Shown here: positions 24,205 through 34,906 of the stretch, one piece after another | How positions within the stretch are numbered: the first letter of the stretch is position 1 | Layout: every line of letters starts with the position of its first letter | Source of the DNA: Polyporus tsugae | Taxonomy: Eukaryota > Basidiomycota > Agaricomycetes > Polyporales > Polyporaceae | Direction of reading: 5' to 3' | NCBI GenBank assembly: GCA_024305745.1 | Contig: JAHRBS010000001.1 | Location: 558,001 to 622,000, forward strand | DNA: 64,000 nt | The notes under the pieces: generated by a model | What the model was told of the DNA's origin: nothing | Databases searched by the model: none | What the model saw: only the letters and a program-made list of their open reading frames with translations | Program-made: the position numbers and the translations under genes

Positions 24205-24420
24205 ACGTGGTTGAAAAAATCGCGTTTCGCGCGATTTCATTGCCCTCGCCAAGCGCGGTCATCAAACCCGACTCCCCACGGTTGGTCCGGCCGAACGAAC
24301 ACTTCGAACGAAGTGTACATTGCATGGACGAGCCATACAAACTGTTCTCCGCCGCCTGAGTGCCGTTCTCGAAAACGGCATTTGGGCGATCCTTGGACGG
24401 CGGCTATGGACGTACCTAAG
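24205..24420 (-). repeat. Diverged direct repeat R1, copy 1
   Basis: Aligns over about 215 bp with 24975-25195. Shared landmarks in order: GGTTGA(A/G)AAAATCGCG, GCGATTTCATTGC, GACTCCCC, ACACTT(C/G)(G/A)AACGAAGTGT, CCATACAAAC, and GGACG(G/A)CGG(C)(T/C)ATGGACG. The reverse-strand reading keeps a similar peptide in both copies (NEIARNAIFST here). Confidence 0.65.
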
Positions 24421-24974
24421 TACGCGAACATCGGAGCCTGTCGGCCGCGCCATACACTTTGAATGCAACAAAGGAAGCACCTATGACGTCCATGGACATT
24501 GCACAGCATGGAACTACGACCCCGTCTACCCGGGAGACGCGAGAACCGGGACAGACGCACCGCCTCCCAGGCGCATCTAAGTGGCACGACAGCCGCTCAC
24601 ACAAACCATCTACGACCCTGACAATCGTACCCTCGTGTTGGGAGCTGGCGAGAACAAGGATCACGCGGCGGCGGCGGTAAGTGATCCTGAGTTATGGCGG
24701 TAGGCGCGGTGGGGAAGGAGGGCTCGTCGGCCATCAGCCACGGCGAGGCGCGCCAAACAAGTTCAAGACACGACGAAGGGGGGCTCGGACGAGCCCGAAA
24801 CCACCGCCGTCGCACCCGGAGCAGCCGTCGAGAAAGAGACGGAACGTGTTTTGTGCACGCCGGATGAGTAAATTTCAATTATCTCCCGCGCCATGCGTCA
24901 GAACTCAATCTGACCACTTGTACCACAGTCTATGGTCAATTCCTCAATGAACGCCGCCGGTTTGGCGACGATCT

Positions 24975-25195
24975 GCCGAGGTTGAGAAAATCGCGATTTG
25001 TGCGATTTCATTGCACTCGAAAAGTGCCACCGGCGAACCTGACTCCCCGCCCTTCAGATGGCCGGACAAACACTTGAAACGAAGTGTTAGATACTCGGAG
25101 ACGCCATACAAACGATTCGCCGCTGCTGGGAGGTGGTATGGAAATCCGCCATCGGGGCGGGTACTCGGACGACGGCCATGGACGGCCGTAAGGCA
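24975..25195 (-). repeat. Diverged direct repeat R1, copy 2
   Basis: Partner of 24205-24420, offset by about 772 bp. The reverse-strand frame reads LTLRFKCLSGHLKGGESG and NEIAQIAIFST, against TLRSKCSFGRTNRGESG and NEIARNAIFST in copy 1. Confidence 0.65.
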
Positions 25196-28183
25196 CCGCA
25201 TCCAATGCCCAAGTCCAGCGACTGGACCGCCGCCGAACCCACTGCATCCAGCCGAGCGGCGACGGCAGCCAGTTGGAATGGCCGCGAACGTTGCCATTGG
25301 CCAAGCGTCGTCTCGGCATGCTGGCGGGCGAATGCGGGGAACGAGAGTGGACCCGCTCCGGACACTGTGGGATGGCATAGCAACCCTCAACCCCGACTGC
25401 CATGGCTTCGGAGCAGCCACTCAAGCGGCCGAGAGCCGAACGCAGACGTCTGTGGTGCTGTCGTCGAGAGCGGACGGCAGGCGTATGGAGCCGGTCATAG
25501 AAGTCGGCCATCGGGTCTGCCAGACGCGATGTCGCCGCCATCGATACGATGTTAGGCGGTGCAGGAACGACCGCCGTCGCCGCTGGGGAAACGAACGGCA
25601 ACGAGACATAACGCGTTACTTGGGCTCACGAGGTGAATAAATCTTGGGTATCTCGCCACCCGGGGATCATATCGTGTTCTAATGACGTATTCTTCACTTG
25701 CAGCTTGTTTAGGCGGCGAACACAGCCGGTTTCGCCAAGCTCCACGGAGATCTCGACCGCCGCTACCTCCCTGCGCTGAGACACCACACTGGACTCCGCA
25801 TGCCCAGCCCGGACAAACGGACGCTTCAGATGAAGCGTCATGCACATGTCCGAGAAACACCGTCGCACAGCCTCAAGTCCCACTGGCTGCACACTCTACT
25901 GGTGAACCAGCCACCCAGATGACACTGAACACCCTGCGCAGCCAGCGAGTCCAGGAACTCAACCTCGCGCTCGCAAGGTGTCGGCGGGCACTCAAGCCGA
26001 CGTCTCCGTCTTCCCCGCCACCACTCTTTACGTTCCCGTGAACTTCCAACAGGTCGTGCGCACCAAGACTCCGACTGTCCACAAGGACATGCGACCGCCG
26101 ATCACTACCTCCGGCCGTGAGCGAGCAAGCGTCCACAACATGACGCACACCTCCCGCGACAGACGTCAAGACACCGTCACTCAATGTCTACCTCCAGACC
26201 GACCACTGCGCCACTCCTCGCCTCAGCCTGCTGCCGAGATCCGACGACGGCACCGGAGAACCCCATAAAATGGGCCATAGCGCACGCATCATCTCGAAGC
26301 GGTGAGTCTCGCTGACCCGACTGACACGTCAAGTATCGCTCACATGGCCGGCGGGTACTTCCGTTGAGCGAATGGAGAGAGGGATGAGCCGACCTCCGCG
26401 TCCGCTGGGCTCAAGAACTGGTACGCGGAGGGGCAAGAACCAGCCTTAGCCGCGACAGCCGATGGCAAGCAAGAACATGCCAAGCATGCGGCGATACGAA
26501 CGTACGGGCTGCTGGACAAATCTGATCGCGGGCACAGTGCGAGGGGACTAATCCCGGGAAGGCCAGACGTACTCACCCACTGAGTGCTTCCACGGCGACG
26601 GCACGATCGTCTTGTACGTAGATGCCGGCTGTATCAGCGGACTGTCAATATATTTCTTGCCGCAGACAAGAGCCTCGGGTGACGTACCTTGGACATTACA
26701 CGAGACGAGCGTGCAGAGACGCAGGATCTAGATGGTAGAAACACCGGTGCAATGGTAAGCATGTAACTTTGTGCACGGGAGGATTGTTGACTTACGTGTT
26801 TTTGGTGTGGTTAGACACATCCGAAGCGACCGAGATCGGCGAGCTGAAAATAAGCAAGAGAGTCAGGCCTCGACCCATGCGTAACTGGCAGTGACATACG
26901 TCTAGCGGTCCGGACGGTTGTCAGCCCAATGCCCGCCGCGCGAACCAAAACTGTGGGTTAGCCGCGTTCTTGTCAGCATTGATAACTAACATACCTTTGA
27001 ATAGTGGCATCTTCAGTCGTATCCGATGCGCGCTGCGAAGGACACTGGTCAGCACTGCTCAAGGACTCGAACATGCGATTGGATTGACGAGGAGCATCGA
27101 AACCGTGGAACAAGGCACGGGCTCCATTTCGACAGTTTGGGAACGCGGCAATGAAGCTCAAACTCACTGGGAAGACCCCGGGGATCAAACCAACACCTTG
27201 GGCAGCTTCCGCAAAGTGCGCCGACTGGTGCAAGTCAGTGAGGATTGTGGCCCGGAGTCGGGTGCAACACCGACTGTTGACCAGGTCGCGGGGAACGAGG
27301 GTGTGTAAGGCCGGTCGCTCGATGACTGGAGCATGCTGAAGATGAAGACTTGGGAAGGCTGAGTTCAAGCAGTCTCACACTTGCGCATACTTATGCACTG
27401 TCACGGTGGCCCGTGCACTTTGCGCACGCACAGACCCTCCCCTGTGAGCCGCGGAGAGAACACCGGCACAACGATGCGGGGTTAGGCGCAAAGTTCTGGA
27501 TGTGTTTGTGATTGGCGTGGTTCAGGAGCCGGTTGGCGAACCGCCCTCTCCAGCCGATGTTGGGGGTTTGATCAGACGCCGCTCGCGAATGCAGAGCGAA
27601 CAGGATGTTCTTCCGGGTGAGCTGATCATTTGTTTGCTGGTGCCGATGTACCTTTCTGTGGCTGATCCACGCAGTCGTCAGATACCAAGGAGTCACGGTT
27701 AGTGGGATGACAAGTTATTGGAACCACCGCCCAGAAAGCGAAGCATTCCGTTGCGATTAGACTCTGGAGGGCCAAAGCCAGGGCACACAAACACAGCGGA
27801 CATTCGACTCCACTCACGCAGGCGAGGGATGCCCCTCGGCCATCAGAGACAGGGACTTTTACGAAAATATCCTTAGGGTAAGTCTGATCGCTTGGAAGTC
27901 TGATGCAGCTTTCTCCGCGCCTCGGCTTGTGCATAATAAATTTTGGATGCTGACTACTGGTCTGGACTCGCTTGTTGTACAGCTTTGCTGCATTACATGT
28001 TCTCCCGGCGTGCATTGCGAGTTCTGAAACCACATTAACTGATGTAAACTAGTGTATGTCATTACAGTGTGACCACTACGATGTGCAAGACACTCTGAAT
28101 GAACACCACCGCCGCCCTGCCGCCGACAATCCCCCCAACGCAAAGACCGGCATGCAACCCGACAATCCTAATCCGCCCGTCGC
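25196..28183. other. Gene-poor spacer, middle part
   Basis: No family is recognised. Coding-like but interrupted stretches on the plus strand include TTLYVPVNFQQVVRTKTP (about 26020-26075), VYLQTDHCATPRLSLL (about 26188-26235) and AGLKNWYAEGQEPALAATAD (about 26407-26466). These could be fragments of a decayed multi-exon gene. Confidence 0.4.
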
Positions 28184-28822
28184 CTAGTTGTCCCACTCAG
28201 CAGGGACGTACTTGGGGGTCTTCGGACCAGTCTTGGGGTGGCGGAGAGGGAGGCCGTATGGGTTCGTCTTGTAGCGGTAGCGACCACGCCCGATGTCCTC
28301 GCGGCCGCCTGGACGCTTGCGATGCGCGCACTTCGGAGCGGGAGCGAGGTGTTTAGCATCAAGAGAGGCGGCCAACCGTTCGTCCTCCGTGATCCGAACA
28401 AACCTCATGATGCCTGATTCCCAGAGGTGCTCAAGGTGCGTGAGCACGGATGCTCCGCCGCGGATGTTGCTGAGGTTCTGAAAGGGAATGTCCCGCGGCC
28501 ATCCGACGAGCTTGACACCGTGCTGCAGGACAACGGACTCGATGTAGTCCTCGAGGGTCCAGTACATCCCCGCCTCGTCGTCTCCGGTCACCTCGCCTGC
28601 CGTGCCGGCGGTGAGTTCGGTTCCTAGAGCAGATGAACAAGCACAATACTCACGCAGTTTATTATCCACGTCTTCTCGCAGGTGCCCTCTCACATAGCCC
28701 CTCCTATCGCTGTACCGCAGCTTCATGCGAGGGAGGCGCGATGTTGATGGCGAGGGTGGACGGAGACCAGGGATGAGGCCCGGAGCAGAGACTCGGACCG
28801 GAGATGGAAACCTTAAGTGCAT
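28184..28822 (-). CDS. Hypothetical protein with GWP(R/x)DIPFQNLS motif
   Basis: An uninterrupted frame of 212 codons from the first ATG (28822); a start at the later MKLRYSDRRG is equally possible. The central part reads TLEDYIESVVLQHGVKLVGW, PRDIPFQNLSNIRGG, LTHLEHLWESGIMRFVRITE. The C-terminus is basic and proline-rich (HRKRPGGREDIGRGRYRYK) and ends PKYVPAEWDN. I associate the GWP..IPF.N.S pattern with Agaricomycete hypothetical proteins that are numerous and often near repeats, but cannot assign a function. The start region contains a 30-nt segment that looks like an intron yet is in frame (see findings). It is the only convincing open gene in the spacer. Confidence 0.55.
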   Translation of the reverse strand: MHLRFPSPVRVSAPGLIPGLRPPSPSTSRLPRMKLRYSDRRGYVRGHLREDVDNKLREYCACSSALGTELTAGTAGEVTGDDEAGMYWTLEDYIESVVLQHGVKLVGWPRDIPFQNLSNIRGGASVLTHLEHLWESGIMRFVRITEDERLAASLDAKHLAPAPKCAHRKRPGGREDIGRGRYRYKTNPYGLPLRHPKTGPKTPKYVPAEWDN

Positions 28823-29662
28823 GCTGTGTGGAGTCGACTGCGAGTGGGATTGAATATTGAAGTGTGGCTGGCGTGACTTGGAGGACGGAGTGGAGGTGTG
28901 GAAAGGATGTCGATTGTCCAGACATTAAATACGGCGACCATGTCGATACTGCTCTGGCTTAGCGGGAGCCAGAGCTGCCAATGGATGTGTGCAGACGCAC
29001 GGAATGCGGGGCTCGTCGCGGCTCCGAATGTCTTGTCATTTCGGTAAGTCCGAGCCAATTGTCTTCACAAACTTCCTTCCGCTGAATACGCTCTGAATGC
29101 GGCCGCGCGTTCTTTGATGCATGTGGTGCAAAACAGTCTCTGCATTGCACAACGTACCCCGGAGTATTCAAGTCGGAAAGATGGCATGTCTGTCCCCTAA
29201 GAAATTTGCAGGAGAGTCCGGTCCATGGCTGACTATCCGACTCGCTCAGAATGTAGTGGACAAGCTTGAACTCCTTAGGGATCATGGCTGACTACCGAAC
29301 CACCTCGTAAGGCAAAAATTTCGGCTCAGGTGGCTCTATTGAAACCAATGCTTCTCTGGAATTGTGGGCGGCAGGCCATCGGATTCCGAGTTGATGTGGA
29401 TTTGAAACGCGCGCTCGGACCAGGCTTCGCACGCGCCGTTATCAGTCAAAGGAGCTTCGAGACCCACATTCTGAGCCGGCTGTACAGACCTAGGCTTACA
29501 CTTGCCATTGATTGGCGAGTCCCCAGAATTTTGGAAGTGTTCCGAGTTGCACTGCGTATCCCTGTGCACCGGTGAGAAGTGAATGGGAGGGGAATCCCTG
29601 TGCAAGCAGTAAACTACTGCATGCCCTTGGTTTCCTCCCACATTCACTTCTCAGGATGAGGG

Positions 29663-29791
29663 TGTAAGAAAATGTACAACACACTCCTAGTGTTTGTGAA
29701 GCCTTGAGAGTCCAGGCTGTGAGTAAACGGGCGGATCAAGTGAAATAGAGAGAATACGCGAGCGAGCGTAATCTTGATCAGTACAGAAACA
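29663..29791. repeat. Possible solo LTR (TGT...ACA, 129 bp)
   Basis: The segment begins TGTAAGAAAATGTACAACAC, ends CAGTACAGAAACA, and is preceded by a purine-rich AGGATGAGGG. It resembles short Copia-type LTRs, but no target-site duplication is visible (GAGGG against TGTAA) and no internal retrotransposon domain is near. Confidence 0.25.
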
Positions 29792-31016
29792 TGTAATAAG
29801 GGTGAACTATGAAGAAAGTTAGCCGGCAGTCGAGGCGCCTCAAACTGGGGCCTGGATGGCAGACAATGATTGAGTACAGCAGGCGGAGCACTTCACTCGG
29901 CTTCTGTGATGCAGTGCGAATGGAGTCTGTCACCTCATATCCGATATCCCGCTGTTCCAAGGTTGCTCGCCCGCTTCCACCTTGTCCTTGAACCACCACC
30001 ACCCCCTTGTCCCGGGCCCCATCTGTTTGTAAATGTGTCCACCTCTGCCTCCTGTACTACGTCCGACCGCCGCCTACAATTGCAAATCACAGTGAGTTCA
30101 TGATCATGAGCATTGTATCTCAAGTTCCCATCTGCTGTCTCTCACCTTGCATGCATGTGCAGGTCTCACCGCCGGCCTCGCGAAGAGTGTCGCACCGTTA
30201 GAGGCAACACGCAAGCAGCGTGTTGAACGTATGGTGAGCACGAAATGCTTGCTGATTGAATCAAGAGACGTTCTCACGATCGATGTGCTCCTTCCGGAGA
30301 CCCAGGAGCCGGAGCGCTGTTCGACAGTTTGTACTGCACTTCCATCGTGCTCGTCAAGGTGCGATTCAAGACATCCCTCCTCCGCAAATCCAGTCTCTAT
30401 CTGCGCAGTGGCGGGCATGCTAGATATACCGGGCGTATGTATGTGCTCCGGGCTCCGTTTTTTTTATGTGTCAGCCAGTTTATTGATCTCCTGATGGTCT
30501 CGCCGTAGAATTGTGCATGCAAAATCTAGCAGCCAGCCGGGATATCCATGTCAAGTCCATGCGGTAGGGTGAGGCGGCCGCATTCAATGTCTACGCAGGA
30601 GATGGGTCAGCGGGCAGATGGTGTCAATGTAGAGGTGCTCCGGGGAGGAGGGTTTAGGGCACATTCAGTGAGCCACTTCTCATGCACAGACGATTGGTGG
30701 TGGTTACTGAGTTAAATTTTCAGAGGTTGGCTGGCGGTGAACTTATCACACTCGCACAATTGCACAAAGACCAAGGAATGTACGCACTCGTGGCCAGAGC
30801 ATGCATACTGAGACTGACCTTGGAGTTGCCGGTTTACGCAGAGCAAGCAACTGATCTGGCAAGAGGACAATTGGCGGCGGCAGAGGTTCATGCGCCGCCA
30901 CGGGAATCATCAATGGAGTAGAAACGGCGGCGGGAACTTGAAGAAGAGCCTGCTGCTTTAATGACTCACCAGCGGTCTAACAGCAACTGCCGGCCCGGAT
31001 GCAAGATGTTTGTGTT

Positions 31017-31292
31017 CAAGACTTGGGCAGACACTACGGCCGGGCATGTGCATGGGAGCCGGAGTTTATCATGCATGGACACGTAAAGACCGGGACTCGG
31101 GAAAGGCACGTACATTGCGGTTATCAGAACATTCGGGACGAGACTGACCTTGGAGATTTCCAGCAACGAGTTCACGTAGGGTGGGGACGACTCACCGGGA
31201 GGGGACTTGGCGGCCGGCGGACGAGGATCGCACCTGCACGCTCGGCCCAAGACTCGGGCGGACACAGCGGCAGGGCACTTGCGCGGGAGACG
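31017..31292 (+). repeat. Diverged 46-bp repeat pair
   Basis: 31017-31062 (CAAGACTTGGGCAGACACTA..) and 31248-31292 (CAAGACTCGGGCGGACACAG..) align, both continuing GGGCA(T/C)(G/T)TG.(A/G)(T/C)GGGAG..GG. A second short match, GAGACTGACCTTGGAG, occurs at 30810 and 31140. Confidence 0.55.
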
Positions 31293-31911
31293 GGAAGATG
31301 GCGGACTCACCTGGGACATATTACGCCGGTGTCCGCATCCGCAGGCCATGATGACACGCTCAGGCCATCCATGGACAGCGGAGGGTGTGAGGGAGGAGGA
31401 GATGACAGGTACGTACCATTGCGATCTCGCGTTCCGAGGCATCTCCGTGAGCGGTGTGCCCGCATAGAGTCACTGTGCGCGCTCCGAGGGCCGATCCAGC
31501 GGGTGGACCGTGTTGAGGGGAGGTCGTCGGGATTTGGGCAGACGGGATTTGAGGCGGACATGGCATGTAGCATGGAAGTCGTATACACGAGGAAGTTCGA
31601 GGTAGTGGTACAGAGCAGAGACGCGTCGGATGCAAGACGCGATCAGAAGAGTGCTGTGCTATAAGCGCCCGTTGGGTTCCTACCGAGTGCTGCTCCCCCT
31701 CCTCTACCCATATCCACAAGACCATACTCTACCTATACACACAACACTCCCTAAGTCCAGCATAATCAACGGCACATTTTCGTGTCTTTGTGCGTCGCTC
31801 GGCTGCCGTCGGCGCTGCCCGCACACGAGGCTACCAGACCCGCTCGCGTGGAGTGCGGGGAAATAAGGTTGACTGAGCGCAGTCCCGACGAGTCGCAGAC
31901 ACCAGGGGGCG

Positions 31912-34327
31912 CCCTCAATCCCCCCACCACTGAAAACAAAAAGCTGGAACACGCACGCGAACAGCATTTCCTTCGCCTGGAACCCGAACGACCTGTCCAG
32001 GCCACACGTGTGGCGCCCAAGCCGCTGCTCGATGTCCTCGATCTCCACCCACGCCTGGACCGACAGCTGCGCGCGGTCCGCGAGGCTCAAGTGAGGGTTC
32101 TCGCGCGTGCGCGTGCAGACGTGCATGAGGAGCGTCGTGCGGCAGTTGAGCGTCCAGATGTCGTCCGCCTCGACCGGCCTGTTGGTGTTCGCGAGCACTT
32201 CCGACGGGAACAGCAAGGAAAACTGCGCGCAAGGGTGTCAGCGCCGGTCAAACTCAAAAGGAGAGCGCAGCACGATGGGAAGAGCGGATATGGCAGCTGG
32301 TGGCGGGGGACTCACCTGCTCTGGTTCTCGCACGAGCATGTTCTCAAAGCGCGGTATCGTCGAATTCGGATGGGCGACAGTGTACACGTTCAGGTTCGCG
32401 ACGGCCATAATGCTGCTCCACAAAATCCGGCGGCACTCTTCCCTCCTGAACTCGCCTTCGGACAGCCCTTCAGGCCACATAATCGTCCCCCGCCATGAGG
32501 GCGCGAGTGCGTCGATAGAGGGCCAATGTTGTCCCAACGACAAAGCCGCGCAGTTACAGCCAACACCCTGCGACGGCGGAGGATGGTTGTTTGGGTGAGG
32601 GGAAGAGCCAAAGGGTACACCATCGGCCAAGCTCGAACTCGCGTTCGAAGGCGACACGAAATGTTGTCCTTGAAATGGCGTACAGGTACTAGTACTCCAG
32701 TTATGGCTCGCATTTTGCATCGGCGGCATGAAGCCAGCGGGATTGTACCCTTGAGGCTGGATCACCCCATAGGAGGAAAGGCCCCGAGGCTTCAGGTTCT
32801 CGTCGATCCTGGTCAGGCCGAAGAGGCGAAGGAGGGAGTCGACCAAGTACAGCGCCGACCGGGAGCGCGCGAAGCACTGCTTCGGGTGAGATTGCATCTC
32901 GAAAAATACAATTAACTGCGAGAATGTCAACAAACCATCTTCCCCAAACAAGTGGAAGGTCGGTCTTACCACCGCTGCCTGCACGATGCCAATATCCACC
33001 CAACCGGTCGCTAAACTCGATGCTATCGCACCATTCGCCATATCCAGGAGTTTTAGGGCTTTGTCTCTGCCCTTCGCGCCGTACTCGGCTTCAGAGCTTT
33101 GGAAGAGCGTTCCCAAAGCCAAGGCCGCCAGCATAAGGCTCGGTTGCAACGACCTGCGCCGCACGGGGCAGAATAGTGTGTCGAAGAAGCGTGGAAGGTG
33201 GATGTAGCTGACCCAACACGGCGATGACTGGAAGAGCGCGCGGAGGTCTGACATGACGGACTTCATCGCTATGTTCCGTTGTTGTATGTGGCTGGTGGCA
33301 ATGAGTTGCGTGTCGCCGCCTCCAAAACCATGGTCGTCGGCATAGAGCGAGAGGAGAGCATCCCACCATGTGTCCCGAGAAAATTGTGCACTAGGTCTTG
33401 TAGGAATGTTCTCCGAATCCTCGGCGTCGCTCCGAACTTCAGGAGGCGTAACAACAATCGTCGGCTCCGGTGGCAGCGCAAAGTCATCGTCGAAAATGGA
33501 CAGGACATCAGGCAAAAGCCTTATGTCCGTGGGTGCATCATACTCCCAGGCCATTTCCTGTAGAAACAACGTCACTAACAGGCACCGCACCTCGTTGCCT
33601 ACCGCCGCATACGTACATCGGAGAGATTGAATACACCGTCGTCTCTAGAATATTCCAGTAGCGTCGGGGAAGTGTTACTGCTGCTGGCGAGGGTCTTGTT
33701 CTGTCCTGGAACTGGATTATGGGCAAGTGGTGGAGGGGCTATGCCATCTTGAGCTTGGCGACCGGCGGTTGCTTTCGACGTCTTCTGCTTCGCTGCCCCA
33801 CGGGCGGGACGAAGGCGAGTGCTGCCCTTCTCTCGTCCTCGACGGTTTGTACCCGAGTCGTAACTGCACCGTTCTGCCTCCAAAGAACGCTTCTGGCAAT
33901 TGCAGCATATGGGTTTGGCCCCATCGCATCGGACCTTGCGAGCACGGCTAGAATACCGACAATCCGACAGATAAGCCACAGAATTCGGTCGTCTAAGGAA
34001 AATCCAACTTTACCATTGGCGACAAGCAACGACAACGCGTATTCGAGGGTTACCCCGAACGGTAGGAGGCTGTCCGGGAGCGAGGTCAATCAAAGGGCGA
34101 ACCCGTTTGTGACGTCTGCCGGCACCAGTAGACGTTCGGACAGGAGATGCAGATGAACTGCGAGATGGGCCGGCGTGCTCAGGGCGTGGAGGGGAATCAG
34201 ACGGCTCAGGAGTATCACAAGAGCTGGTGCTAGGTGATGCAGTGTTGAGGAAGCTGCCGAGAACCATTTGAGCTTGAGCCGGATCGACTCCGAGTCGGAA
34301 GAAAGCCGAATGCGAGTTGGTCGTCAT
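31912..34327 (-). CDS. Zn2Cys6 transcription factor, 3'-truncated copy B
   Basis: Second copy of the gene at 19134-22360. ATG at 34327 (MTTNSHSAFFRLGVDPAQAQ), the same TG|C split in the zinc cluster, and the same exons through QAKEMLFAC near 31947. The duplication ends at 31912, so the 3' exons that encode the last part of copy A are absent; reading simply on, the frame stays open to about 31704 in unrelated sequence. The third intron is 54 nt here against 62 in copy A and contains no stop, so retention leaves a continuous 450-codon frame (32238-33590). Amino-acid differences from copy A are few (for example K to Q before the exon-4 donor, and D to E in LSEGDF). It may be a chimeric gene or an early pseudogene. 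Confidence 0.75.
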
Positions 34328-34543
34328 ATCGTCGGGTAGTTCGCAGGATACAGCGGTCGGGGTATGCTGCTGACGGGTGTGCTAGGACAGGCCTGGGCGA
34401 GACACTGGGACGTCGACAGCTCCATGACCCGCAGCCAAGTTGGCGTTCAACTTCAAGTGCCATACTGATACTGATTCTGAAACAACGATGGCACCCCGGG
34501 TATGACCAGGGCATGACGTCGGGGAGCCACGTGGGAAGCCGAC
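31912..34543 (+). repeat. Segmental duplication, copy B (2.63 kb)
   Basis: Direct repeat of 19927-22575, offset by about 11.98 kb. The sequence on both sides differs from copy A apart from the short flanking repeat at 34659. Confidence 0.93.
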
Positions 34544-34906
34544 ATCGTCCGAGCATATTAAGCGCCTGTGATGCCCGTTATCAAACTTGTTCAATTGCTC
34601 ACGTTGGCAAGTTGTACACGTCCACCGACACTCAGAGCTCGGAGTCACACAGATGATACGCATAGTTGAAATATCGAGGACGACATTCCAAGTGCGACTT
34701 CATGGAGTACAGTCCTAATACTAACGTCAAGAATGTATTGAGGTTAGCTTACGGTCAAGCTTAAGTTAGCTTACGTAAGTACAAGAAAGGAGAGCCCTTG
34801 CCGCGTACTCGGACTCGAATCCCTTCGGAACACCACGACGAACGAGGCTCGGCTACCCTTCTCAACGTATCAATATCCTCTGTTAAAGCCAAGTTGTATC
34901 GTTGGC
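34544..34906. other. Intergenic, upstream of the F-box gene
   Basis: Includes the short flanking repeat at 34659-34720 and, at about 34742-34777, two copies of GTTAGCTTACG. No coding segment is seen. Confidence 0.5.
34659..34720 (+). repeat. Short flanking repeat, copy 2
   Basis: Partner of 18921-18990, sharing ATAGTTGAAATAT and GAGTACAGTCCT in order. Confidence 0.55.

Larger units (their letters stand above)
28823..31703. other. Gene-poor spacer, right part
   Basis: No family is recognised. It holds a possible solo LTR (29663-29791) and two short, diverged repeat pairs (30810-30825 with 31140-31155, and 31017-31062 with 31248-31292). A T-run lies near 30457. Short open frames such as 30682-30921 (+) have no domain. 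Confidence 0.45.

Noticed and set aside
22576..31911. Retrotransposon or DNA-transposon coding region in the spacer
   Set aside because: I looked for reverse transcriptase, integrase, RNase H and transposase motifs in the open frames on both strands and saw none.
11306..34327. Secondary-metabolite gene cluster around the Zn2Cys6 regulators
   Set aside because: No synthase, P450, terpene cyclase or tailoring enzyme is present nearby; the neighbours are a trafficking protein, an esterase relic and spacer DNA.
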